From Nocardia sp. NRRL S-836 (GTDB taxonomy: Bacteria; Actinomycetota; Actinomycetes; Mycobacteriales; Pseudonocardiaceae): 64,000 nucleotides of DNA. Shown here piece by piece: positions 49,911 through 57,607 of this stretch. The first letter of the stretch is position 1. The number at the start of each line of letters is the position of its first letter. The stretch spans positions 62,001-126,000 of the forward strand of contig NZ_LGDY01000100.1 in NCBI RefSeq assembly GCF_001279525.1, in the 5' to 3' direction. Below the pieces are notes generated by a model. The model had not been told where the DNA came from, did no database searches, and worked only from the letters and a program-made list of their open reading frames with translations. A program made the position numbers and the translations under genes.

Positions 49911-51406
49911 CGTTGAGCCTTCCCGAGGACGGTGAGCACGGCGGCTCTGTCGACTTTCTGGTTCGGTGTCAGCGGCAGGGCGTCGATGATCTTGAGACTG
50001 CTGGGCACCGCGTAGGCCGGTAGCTGTTGTTCGAGGTGCTTGCGCAGCAACGCCTCTGTGAGGTCGTGGCCGCTGGTGGCCACAGCCACCAGCGCGTGGG
50101 ATCCGTGCTCGCGGACGGTCGTCACGTACGCCGCGACCACCATGGGGTGATTGAGGATCGCCGCAGACACCTCGCCGAGCTCGACCCGGTTGCCGCGGAT
50201 CTTCACCTGGTCGTCTTTGCGGCCGACGAAGACGAGATTTCCCGCCTGGGTGCGTCGGGCGATGTCGCCGGTCCGGTACAACACCGTTCCCACCTGGAAC
50301 GGATTGGCGGTGAACGCCGGCGAGTCGCCGTCGAGATATCCGGGGGCGATGCCTTTCCCGGCGAGGCAGAGTTCGCCTTCGTCACGCGCGGGAGTTCCGT
50401 CGTCCGCCACCAGGTGAACGCGCATTCCAGGAATCGGTACACCGATCGGAACGGACCCGTACCGGTCTGTCTCCGGGTCGAAGGTGTGCGTGACGCAACC
50501 GACGGTGGCCTCGGTGGGGCCGTACTCGTTGATGATCTCCACGCCGCCCAGCCCGCTGTGCACACGTGCGGCGAGTTCGGAGGACAGGTCCTCCCCACCG
50601 ACGATCAGCCGCCGGATGTGCCGCTCGCCGATGTGCATGCGGGACAACAGGTACAGGTAGGACGGAGTGATCTTGACGATGGTGATGCGCCGGTCCGCCA
50701 GAATGCGCTGGATCACCATGGGGTCGCGGACACCGTCGTACACGCCGATCGAGGCACCTGCGGTCAACGGCGGGAACAGGCATGTGACGGTGAAGTCGAA
50801 CGCCAGTGTCGTGTACAGCGCGACCCTGTCGTCCGGCGAGTCGATGTAGCGGTCCCGGGCCCACGCGACGTAGTTCGCCAGGTTGGCGTGGGTGATGCCG
50901 ACGCCCTTGGGCTTTCCCGTCGTCCCGGAGGTGTAGAGGACGTAGGCCAGGTCCGACGGCGAAACGGGTGCCGTCGGTACCGCGTCGCCCGCCCTGCTCA
51001 GCCCGTCCACGGCTAGTTCGGCCAGTCCGAACCGGCTCGCCAGTTCCGCGTTCTCTCTTGAGTGGACAATCATCGTGGCGCCGCTGTCCGACACGATGAG
51101 ACCGATCCGGTCGATCGGATTCCTCGTGTCGAGTGGAATGTAAGTTGCTCCCAGCTTCAGCACAGCGAGTACTGACGCGACCAGGTCGATGCCGTGTCCT
51201 ATCGCGAGACACACCCTGGTGCCCGGCACACACCCGAGTGCGCACAGGGCGCTCGCTATCTCGCTGACCCTGCGGCCCAATGACGCGTAGTCGAGCTCAC
51301 CACGCTCATCTGATACGGCGACCCGCTCGTTGTGCCGCACCATGGTTTTTTCGAACCACGTGTACAGATTCGCTTCCTGTGTCGCAGGGCTGACTCCGCG
51401 CAGCAT
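49907..51406 (-). CDS. Stand-alone NRPS adenylation domain
   Basis: This 499-aa protein is an A domain without a carrier. Core motifs are A3 LYTSGTTGKPKGVG, A4 TLAFDFTVTCLF, A5 INEYGPTEATVG, A7 YRTGDIARR, A8 GRKDDQVKIRGNRVELGEV, and A10 NQKVDRAAVL. The ATG at 51406 is chosen because AAGGGG lies six bases before it; a longer form from 51445 is less likely. It is the first gene of the operon and probably loads the carrier of the PCP-MT protein in trans. The Asp of the A4 motif suggests an alpha-amino acid substrate. Confidence 0.88.
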   Translation of the reverse strand: MLRGVSPATQEANLYTWFEKTMVRHNERVAVSDERGELDYASLGRRVSEIASALCALGCVPGTRVCLAIGHGIDLVASVLAVLKLGATYIPLDTRNPIDRIGLIVSDSGATMIVHSRENAELASRFGLAELAVDGLSRAGDAVPTAPVSPSDLAYVLYTSGTTGKPKGVGITHANLANYVAWARDRYIDSPDDRVALYTTLAFDFTVTCLFPPLTAGASIGVYDGVRDPMVIQRILADRRITIVKITPSYLYLLSRMHIGERHIRRLIVGGEDLSSELAARVHSGLGGVEIINEYGPTEATVGCVTHTFDPETDRYGSVPIGVPIPGMRVHLVADDGTPARDEGELCLAGKGIAPGYLDGDSPAFTANPFQVGTVLYRTGDIARRTQAGNLVFVGRKDDQVKIRGNRVELGEVSAAILNHPMVVAAYVTTVREHGSHALVAVATSGHDLTEALLRKHLEQQLPAYAVPSSLKIIDALPLTPNQKVDRAAVLTVLGKAQR

Positions 51407-51751
51407 GAATCCCCTTGATGTTGCGTTGCGCCCATGAATCCGCAATTGCGGTCGCCGAGTGAACAGCAGTTCCCTGAAGAGCGGGAACCTGAGCCGTTGC
51501 CGATCAGCGGTGGCGTGGCTGACTGTCCGGTGATTACTCGAAAGGCGCGAGGAGCCACCTAGTCGGCTCGTCTGGCCGACCCGGTCAATCGACCCTGCGG
51601 TCCATCATGCGCCCCCTCGTTCTTCTTTATCGCCCCGTGCCTCGATCTTGACATGGGAACTCGCCCATCGCAACGCCCCTCTTCGGTAGCCGCCAATTGG
51701 CCCACAATGCTTGACCAATAGTCATTATGTTATTCATCTATCGGCTTGATC

Positions 51752-51773
51752 CCAAGATTCGTATTGATCTTGG
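51752..51773. promoter_or_regulatory. Inverted repeat CCAAGAT-N8-ATCTTGG
   Basis: Seven-base perfect arms lie in the AT-richer region about 350 bases upstream of the NRPS operon start. It could be a regulator site for this operon. Confidence 0.4.
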
Positions 51774-51896
51774 AATCGAGCCGCTTCTGGGGAACGAAGA
51801 TGACGCACGCAATTGGGGGATTGATCGTTTCGCTCACTACGCCGAGCATGCCGCCGCATGTCCGAGCAGTCCGGGGAACAGAGGGCTTAGTACAGC

Positions 51897-51944
51897 GCGA
51901 TGTGGGGTGGTCTCTCCTGGATGAACAGAAGAGACCACCCCACA
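51897..51944. terminator. 17-bp-arm hairpin
   Basis: GATGTGGGGTGGTCTCT (51897-51913) is the exact complement of 51928-51944 read backwards, with a 14-base loop. It lies downstream of the minus-strand gene ending at 52080 and upstream of the NRPS operon. A terminator is most likely; an element end is possible. Confidence 0.6.
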
Positions 51945-52079
51945 TCACTGAAGAACCAGCGGCCGCGTCGTGACAAGCACGCGGTGCTGCCTGGAAACTG
52001 CTACCAGATGCCGCTCAGCGCGCCCTTGCAGCCGACCTCGACAGTCAGCGAGGTACCGTTTCTGGGCAGGTTGATCCGG

Positions 52080-52595
52080 TTAGGACTTGATCTTCACGAG
52101 CTTGGTGCCACCGCTCACCACCACCGGCAACGCGGCAGCCCGGTCCAGCGCCCGGCCGGCCGTACCCGCGGGGTCCAGGCAGGCATCGATCAGCAGCGCG
52201 TCCACCGGGTCCGCATCGAACCGCCGTCGCCCCAGGTACCGGACGAGCCGCTCCTGCTCGTCCGGATGAGACCCGCGGCTGCGCAGCAAGGCCAGCAGCA
52301 GCGCGGATTCCAGCACCCGGCCGCCGCACCGGTCATCCACCACGCCGATGGCGTCCGTCGCGACCGCCAGGTGCCGCGCGAGTGCCCGCGCACCCCTCCC
52401 GTAGGCGTCAGCAGACATGGAACCCGCTGGATTGCGGTGCGTTTCCCGTTGCCACGCAAGTGATCCGTCTCGGAACTGGCCGATCAGCGCCGCCCACTCG
52501 CCACAGGCTTCGCGGTCGAAGTCATCTCGGCCGCTGCATGCCGTGAGGTCCCCGGATGACGCGGAGACGTGGGTGTCCGCGTTGTGCGGCGGCAT
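52080..52595 (-). CDS. Hypothetical protein, possibly truncated
   Basis: This 171-aa protein (from ATG 52595) is helical: DFDREACGEWAALIGQF, then GARALARHLAVATDAIGVVD and LLLALLRSRGSHPDEQERLV. It ends abruptly in ALPVVVSGGTKLVKIKS. The start is ambiguous (an ATG at 52712 or 52643 is also in frame). The abrupt end suggests the C-terminal half was lost. I do not recognise the family. Confidence 0.4.
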   Translation of the reverse strand: MPPHNADTHVSASSGDLTACSGRDDFDREACGEWAALIGQFRDGSLAWQRETHRNPAGSMSADAYGRGARALARHLAVATDAIGVVDDRCGGRVLESALLLALLRSRGSHPDEQERLVRYLGRRRFDADPVDALLIDACLDPAGTAGRALDRAAALPVVVSGGTKLVKIKS

Positions 52596-52696
52596 CGCCA
52601 CGATCGTGCCGACCTGGGGCGGGTTCTCCCGCGAGAACGACAACATCGCGCACCGTGAGCTGTGCTCGGAATGCTCGTGGGAAGTGGCGTTGGAAC

Positions 52697-53088
52697 ATGG
52701 CACCGCCGCCATCGAGCTCGCTCATCGACGGCGGGGGCGCCTACCTCGAGGGGTGGAGACGGGCGCTTCCGGACCTGCTGCTCTACCGACGCGTCATCGA
52801 ACGGCTCCCGCAGCTCGGCGACGAGAACGAGGTCGAACACCACACCGCGGCCAGCGTCCTCGGACACCTCACCCGGCACGCACCGGTGATGCTCAGCTAC
52901 GACGACTGCGCGGAAGAGGCCTGCGAACACGAGGACACCGTCGACTGTCAAGGCCCAAACCCGAACGCGGTGTGCCTGGCTTGCTCGATCCCGGCGGGGC
53001 CTGGGCGGGTGAGCTGGAAGGGATGGTCTCGATCCCGGGGTCGCAGGGTGCGGGGTGCTGCCTGCGGTGGCCGCGTACTACGAGGTGA
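52697..53088 (+). pseudogene. Hypothetical gene with a frameshift
   Basis: From ATG 52697 the frame has good codon use: WRRALPDLLLYRRVIERLP, EVEHHTAASVLGHLTRHAP and CAEEACEHEDTVDCQGPNPN. Around 52990 the sensible sequence moves to another frame (GGAWAGELEGMVSIPGSQGA) and stops at 53088. Several Cys residues (at least five) could bind metal. No family is recognised. Confidence 0.4.
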
Positions 53089-53718
53089 CGTCATGACGCT
53101 GCGAGGTGGCCGTCTTCCTCGCGCATCTTGGCCCGACCGCCGGCGCGCACGACGTCGAGGCGATCGCGAAACACCGACGCGGACTCCGGGCGCCGAGTCC
53201 GCGCGGGTGTGATTCGCCCGTCCTCGCCGCTCACCTCAAGTCTTGATAGCGCCTTGGCGCACAACTGGCTGACTCGATCTCCGTTGGAACGAAAGGATCG
53301 ATGTGTCGCTTGTGGACTGGGAGCGCGCCATGGGCACTGCTGCCGCGACAGCGGCTGGGATGGCGGGGCTACTCGGCTCCAGGTACGGGCCCACGCGACG
53401 GTGCCCTCAGCCATTTCGGTGTGCTGACGCATTGCGTCGGATGGGTTCGGAGTGAACGGCCCTTCCTGATCGCAGTAGCACGAAGCGCTGAGGGGAAGTC
53501 AGCCGCGTTCTGGCCGAGAATTTGTAGTCTCCGCTGGTTCCGGTGCGCTTACGGCCTGTGCTGCGGTATCGATGTCGGCGAATGCAGGCGCCACGAGAAC
53601 AAGCACGGCGATCAACGTCTTGCCTGGTTTCTATCGTATGTTCCCCTGACATCAGCTGACATGATGTTGGTGAGGAACGCGAGCAGGTGCGTGGTCTGCT
53701 CGCGCTCCCCGCATCGGA
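53089..53718. other. Stretch without a recognisable gene
   Basis: About 630 bases with no frame showing a convincing start and codon pattern, and no clear RNA or repeat. Confidence 0.4.
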
Positions 53719-54387
53719 CTACGCCAGACCGCAGTCCGGTAGCGCATCGGTGTTGTCGGCGATGTCGTCGTCCCAGATGTAGCCGGCCGTGTTGGCCCAC
53801 TGGACTCCGTTGCGGCCCGCCAGGTGCCTGCCCAGCACGAGCCGCTTGCCCTTGTTGTCAGTGATTTTGCAGATACCGTTGACCAGCTCGCCTGCCCATG
53901 CCGTGCCGATCCGCGGCGTGCTCAGGCCGGGACCGGAGTACATGGCGGTGTCCCGCGAAGGTCGCAGATCCCGTCCGATGCTGGAGCAGGGGGGAAGGAA
54001 GCTGGTGTCACCGTCGATGTCGTCTGCCCAGATGTAGCCGGCAGTGTTGGCCCACTGGACTCCATTGCGCCCAGGCCGCTCGATTGCCAGCACGAGCCGC
54101 TTGTTGTTGCTGTCCAGAATCTGACAGGCGACGCCGAGGTTGTCGCCTCTCCAGGCGGTCCCGATGCGTGGCGTGCTGAGACCGGGGCCCGAGTACATGG
54201 CAGTGTCCCGCTTCGAGGACATGCGCCATCCGATTCCCAGTGTTCCCACTGATGACGGTGGCGTGGCGAGGGTGCTGTCGTTGACGTTCACCGGCGCCGC
54301 GTTGCCCGTAGTGGTGAGGCCGGCGAGCAATGCCAGTGCGGCCAGCGTAACGACCGGCGCTCGGCGCATTTTCTGCAGTAGTCGCAT
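53719..54387 (-). CDS. Secreted protein with two SH3-like repeats
   Basis: This 222-aa protein has a signal peptide (MRLLQKMRRAPVVTLAALAL, cleavage after GNA/APV) and two tandem repeats of about 70 residues. Each repeat contains RDTAMYSGPGLSTPRIGTAW, then a KRLVL strand and the nearly identical GRNGVQWANTAGYIW. This resembles bacterial SH3 (SH3b) domains used to bind cell-wall material. The ATG at 54387 follows AAGGA by seven bases. The two repeats share long stretches exactly, which points to a recent duplication or gene conversion. Confidence 0.8.
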   Translation of the reverse strand: MRLLQKMRRAPVVTLAALALLAGLTTTGNAAPVNVNDSTLATPPSSVGTLGIGWRMSSKRDTAMYSGPGLSTPRIGTAWRGDNLGVACQILDSNNKRLVLAIERPGRNGVQWANTAGYIWADDIDGDTSFLPPCSSIGRDLRPSRDTAMYSGPGLSTPRIGTAWAGELVNGICKITDNKGKRLVLGRHLAGRNGVQWANTAGYIWDDDIADNTDALPDCGLA

Positions 54388-54999
54388 GTGAGTCCTTCGA
54401 TGCACTTGTTCGTCGTGGTGAGGTCGCCTTCTTACCGGCGTGACCTCGGTTCGAGATGGTGGTGGGCCTTTCGTGTAACCTTCGGTGTTTCCTGAAGTCC
54501 GCAGGTCATGGCCACTATCCAGAGGTAGACACGGGGAACTGTGGAGCTGCGTCTATTGGTCGAGGTGGCTCAGTCGACTCCTGCTGGTTGTCGGAACACT
54601 AATCGGTGGTCCGCGTACCGGTCTTGGAAAAATGTAAGATGGATATGGGCCTGCGCAGCACTGCAGGGCGTGCGGGTGGAGGGCAAGAGGCAGATCTTGC
54701 GTGGAGACCTTCGTCAGAGGCGGCGGAGCCGCTCACGAAACCCGCGGTCACCGCGCTGAACGTCGGGCACCCCGGGATCGCGGTTGCAGCGGCGCGGTGT
54801 TGGGCATCGCCTCGGGCCAATGGTTCATTTGGTCGCACCCGAACTGGCCGATGTCGTATCCGGCGTCATGATCACGAGGGTTTGCTGCCTCTTTCGGTTC
54901 GGTCACGGCCAGGAAGTCCTACCGTGAGCGCATGGCCTGCCATGCTGTTTCGTGCTGCGGATACCGCTCATGGCATCGCCGGAACCAAGGGGAACAGCA
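54388..54999. other. Intergenic stretch
   Basis: No gene seen between the secreted SH3-like protein and the AraC-type regulator. A plus-strand open frame here is a shadow with Arg-rich content. Promoters for both genes should lie here. Confidence 0.4.
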
Positions 55000-55890
55000 G
55001 TGGACGAGACTCCGTCGTCCGACGACGAGTTCTGGAAGACCCGGTCGCCGGATCGCCGGCTGGCGCCCTGGGTCAGCTTCTACCTGGATTTCCAGCGAAT
55101 CACACCTGTGTCAGAGACACGTACCGTGGCCGCGCTGAATTCAGTCGTGGTGGTCATCGATCTGGACACACCGGTTCGGCATCAAGTGGGCGACTCGCCG
55201 CTGGCGACGGTTTCCCCCGTCGTCGGGCTGTCGAACACGCCCATGACCTACACGCGAGTGGGCCGGGAGCGAGGGATCATCATCGAACTGACCCCGCTGG
55301 GCGCACGAGCGCTCTTCGGCCTACCACTGCGGGAAATCAGCCGTACCAGTGTGCGATTCGACGATCTCTTGGGCACACGAGCCAGATTTCTCCGGGAAGA
55401 GCTGCGGGAGGCACGGGATTCGAACCACCGGTTCCAGATTCTCGACCGGCGGTTGTCGAGCTGGCTCTTGGACGCACCGGAACTGCCCAAGTCGCTCGAC
55501 CACAGCTGGCGCTGCCTGACGGTATCGGGCGGTGCGGTCAAGGTCGACGACCTCGCGGAACGGGTCGGCCTGAGCCGACAACATCTGGCCACCCGCTTCC
55601 ACCGGGAGGTCGGGCTGCCACCGAAAGCCGTCGGGCGGATAGCCCGATGCCACCACGCTGTCCGGCTCCTGACAGGCACCAACCCGCCACCGCTGGCCAG
55701 GCTCGCCGCGCTCTGCGGATACACCGATCAGGCGCACCTCAATCGAGACTTCCACCTGCTCATCGGTCGCACCCCGACAGCACTGCTGCGCCCCGACATT
55801 GCGACCGACTTCTACCTCGGCAGCCTCATCAGCCTGCACCCCACACCACTGACCGGCACGAACCTGGAAGCCGGTCGCCCGCTTTCCTAG
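55000..55890 (+). CDS. AraC-family transcriptional regulator
   Basis: This 296-aa protein has an N-terminal ligand/dimer domain (WVSFYLDFQRITPV through VRFDDLLGTRARFL) and a C-terminal AraC double helix-turn-helix: VKVDDLAERVGLSRQHLATR and LARLAALCGYTDQAHLNRDF, followed by the family signature FHLLIGRTPTALLRP. GTG at 55000 is chosen because AAGGGG lies seven bases upstream; ATGs at 54970 and 54952 are in frame. Its target is not evident; it is adjacent to no co-directional partner. Confidence 0.82.
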   Translation: MDETPSSDDEFWKTRSPDRRLAPWVSFYLDFQRITPVSETRTVAALNSVVVVIDLDTPVRHQVGDSPLATVSPVVGLSNTPMTYTRVGRERGIIIELTPLGARALFGLPLREISRTSVRFDDLLGTRARFLREELREARDSNHRFQILDRRLSSWLLDAPELPKSLDHSWRCLTVSGGAVKVDDLAERVGLSRQHLATRFHREVGLPPKAVGRIARCHHAVRLLTGTNPPPLARLAALCGYTDQAHLNRDFHLLIGRTPTALLRPDIATDFYLGSLISLHPTPLTGTNLEAGRPLS

Positions 55891-55978
55891 CCTGGACCTG
55901 CCGGGACTACCAGTTCCCGCCGAGCGACGAGGACATTGCGTCGTGACGGCCGCGAGGCCATGTCCCTGACGCGAGGCG

Positions 55979-56617
55979 ATGAACTCCGCGGTCGGGCCCA
56001 CCGGCGTCTGCGCCGCGGACATCCGCGAGGCCTGCGACCGAGTCACCGAGCGGTGCGCGGCCGTGGCTGCGCACCTGCCCGCCTGTCACCACGAGACCGT
56101 GCTCGCGCTGCTCGACCTGTACGACGCCGCCACTGACCTGATGCGGCGCTGGTCGAGTGCGGTGAGCCTCGCGCACAGCGGAGACCCGGCCGCGGCCTTC
56201 ACCGCCTCGATCCTGGTCTACGACTTCCGACCCGTGCGCGGGTACGCGATCCGGCTCGCCGAGCAGATCGAGGACGTGGAACAGCGCGCCGGTGCCGCTG
56301 CTCTGCTCGCGCCGACATCACAGGCCCCCACAGCTCAGTCGGACAGTTCTCCGTTCACGGGGCGCGCCACGACGCTGGACGGGTCACGGTCGAGACGCAG
56401 TCCGCGCCAGGACGGATGCCTCAGGCGACCGTCCACCGTCCACTGTCGAAACTCGACCTCGCCCACCACGACCGGTTCCACCCAGCGTGCGTCGCGCGCG
56501 TGCTCACGAGGCACCTCGACGTCGAACGGACTGGTGGGGCGTTCCTGCCGCTCCAGCCTGCGCTGCAGGTCCGCGAGTGCGTCCCGGCCGAACCCGGTGC
56601 CGACATGGCCGACGTAG
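55979..56617 (+). CDS. Hypothetical protein, probably truncated at its 3' end
   Basis: The first 110 residues are coding-like: MNSAVGPTGVCAADIREACD, LLDLYDAATDLMRRWSS and ILVYDFRPVRGYAIRLAEQI. After about 56330 the frame runs 280 bases through the convergent DNA ligase gene with poor codon use, so the natural end seems lost. A short stretch with the same DFRPVR core occurs again at 57423-57520 on the other side of the ligase, which suggests a duplicated gene disrupted by ligase-gene insertion or rearrangement. Confidence 0.4.
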   Translation: MNSAVGPTGVCAADIREACDRVTERCAAVAAHLPACHHETVLALLDLYDAATDLMRRWSSAVSLAHSGDPAAAFTASILVYDFRPVRGYAIRLAEQIEDVEQRAGAAALLAPTSQAPTAQSDSSPFTGRATTLDGSRSRRSPRQDGCLRRPSTVHCRNSTSPTTTGSTQRASRACSRGTSTSNGLVGRSCRSSLRCRSASASRPNPVPTWPT

Positions 56618-57345
56618 ACGAGCCTGCCCTGCTCGTCGTGGGCCCCGAGCAGCAGAGACCCGATCCTGCCCGCGCGATTGCCCTGCCCCGCGCGCCACCC
56701 TCCGATGACGACCTCCTGCGTGTAGCGGAACGGCGTTTTCACCCAGGACGGTGAACGCCGGCCGGGCTCGTACCGGGACTTGACCCGCTTGGAGACGATG
56801 CCCTCGAACCCGTACTGGCTCGCCACGTGCAGCACGTCCGCCGGGTCGGTGTCCATGAACGTCGGCGGCACCTGCACCGCGTGATCGCCCGGCAGCTCCA
56901 GCTGCACGAGCAGGGCACGGCGGACGTCGTAGGGCGTGTCGATGAGCGACCGCCCGTCCAGGTGCAGCAGGTCGAACACGAAGTAGGCGATGCGCGGCCG
57001 GGTCCGCCGCAGCTCCCGCACCCCGGCGCCGGCCTTGGTGCGCTGTTGCAGCAGCTCGAAGTTCGGCCGGCCTTTCTCGTCGAGGGCGACGATCTCACCA
57101 TCGAGCACCGCGGTGCGGTGGTGCAGGAGCTCCGGCAGGATGTTCAGCTCCGGAAACCGGGCAATGAAGTCCAGGTCGTTGCGGCTGAACACCCGCACAC
57201 ACCGGCCCTCGCAGTGCGCGACGCCCCGGTAACCGTCCCATTTGAACTCGGCGGCCCAGCCCTCGCCCTGCGGCGGGGTGCCCGGCGTGGCCAGCATCGG
57301 CCGGATGAGCTCCAACGGCTTGCCAGCAGGCGCGGCACTCCCCAT
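56335..57345 (-). CDS. ATP-dependent DNA ligase (LigD-type/LigC-like)
   Basis: This 336-aa protein contains an adenylation domain and an OB-fold of ATP-dependent DNA ligases similar to the LigD ligase part. The catalytic Lys is in AAEFKWDGYRGVAH, followed by motifs FSRNDLDFIARFPE, AVLDGEIVALD, YFVFDLLHLDG, GFEGIVSKR and PSWVKTPF. The OB domain begins at VVIGGWRAGQGNRAG. No polymerase or phosphoesterase domain is present, so it is a stand-alone ligase, possibly for backup repair or end joining. It has no Ku partner nearby. Confidence 0.9.
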   Translation of the reverse strand: MGSAAPAGKPLELIRPMLATPGTPPQGEGWAAEFKWDGYRGVAHCEGRCVRVFSRNDLDFIARFPELNILPELLHHRTAVLDGEIVALDEKGRPNFELLQQRTKAGAGVRELRRTRPRIAYFVFDLLHLDGRSLIDTPYDVRRALLVQLELPGDHAVQVPPTFMDTDPADVLHVASQYGFEGIVSKRVKSRYEPGRRSPSWVKTPFRYTQEVVIGGWRAGQGNRAGRIGSLLLGAHDEQGRLVYVGHVGTGFGRDALADLQRRLERQERPTSPFDVEVPREHARDARWVEPVVVGEVEFRQWTVDGRLRHPSWRGLRLDRDPSSVVARPVNGELSD

Positions 57346-57422
57346 CAGGCAGCCCTCCTTCGCGCATCCCTTCCAGTCATGGTCGGTGAGAATCGTCCAG
57401 GTCGCGACACGGAGCTCGTGTC

Positions 57423-57520
57423 GTGGCAGCCGTCGCGATCATGATCCACGACTTCCGGCCCGTCCGCGTGCACGCGCTCCGACTCGGCGCGCAGCATTCG
57501 CCGATCGGTCAGGCTGCAGC
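57423..57520 (+). pseudogene. Fragment paralogous to the gene at 55979
   Basis: The frame reads AVAIMIHDFRPVRVHALRLG, closely matching the ILVYDFRPVRGYAIRLAEQ of the gene on the other side of the ligase. No start or extended frame is present, so this is a fragment. Confidence 0.4.
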
Positions 57521-57607
57521 GTTACGACTTCGTAAAACCAAACCCGCCACAGTGGACAGTGTTCGTGGCGACCTGGAGGCGTCAGCTTCGGCATGGCGCT
57601 CGCGCCG

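Larger units (their letters stand above)
51407..52079. promoter_or_regulatory. AT-richer upstream region of the NRPS operon
   Basis: Nearly 700 bases with no convincing gene. The part around 51640-51800 is distinctly AT-richer than its flanks and probably holds the operon promoter. It contains the inverted repeat at 51752 and the hairpin at 51897. Confidence 0.45.
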
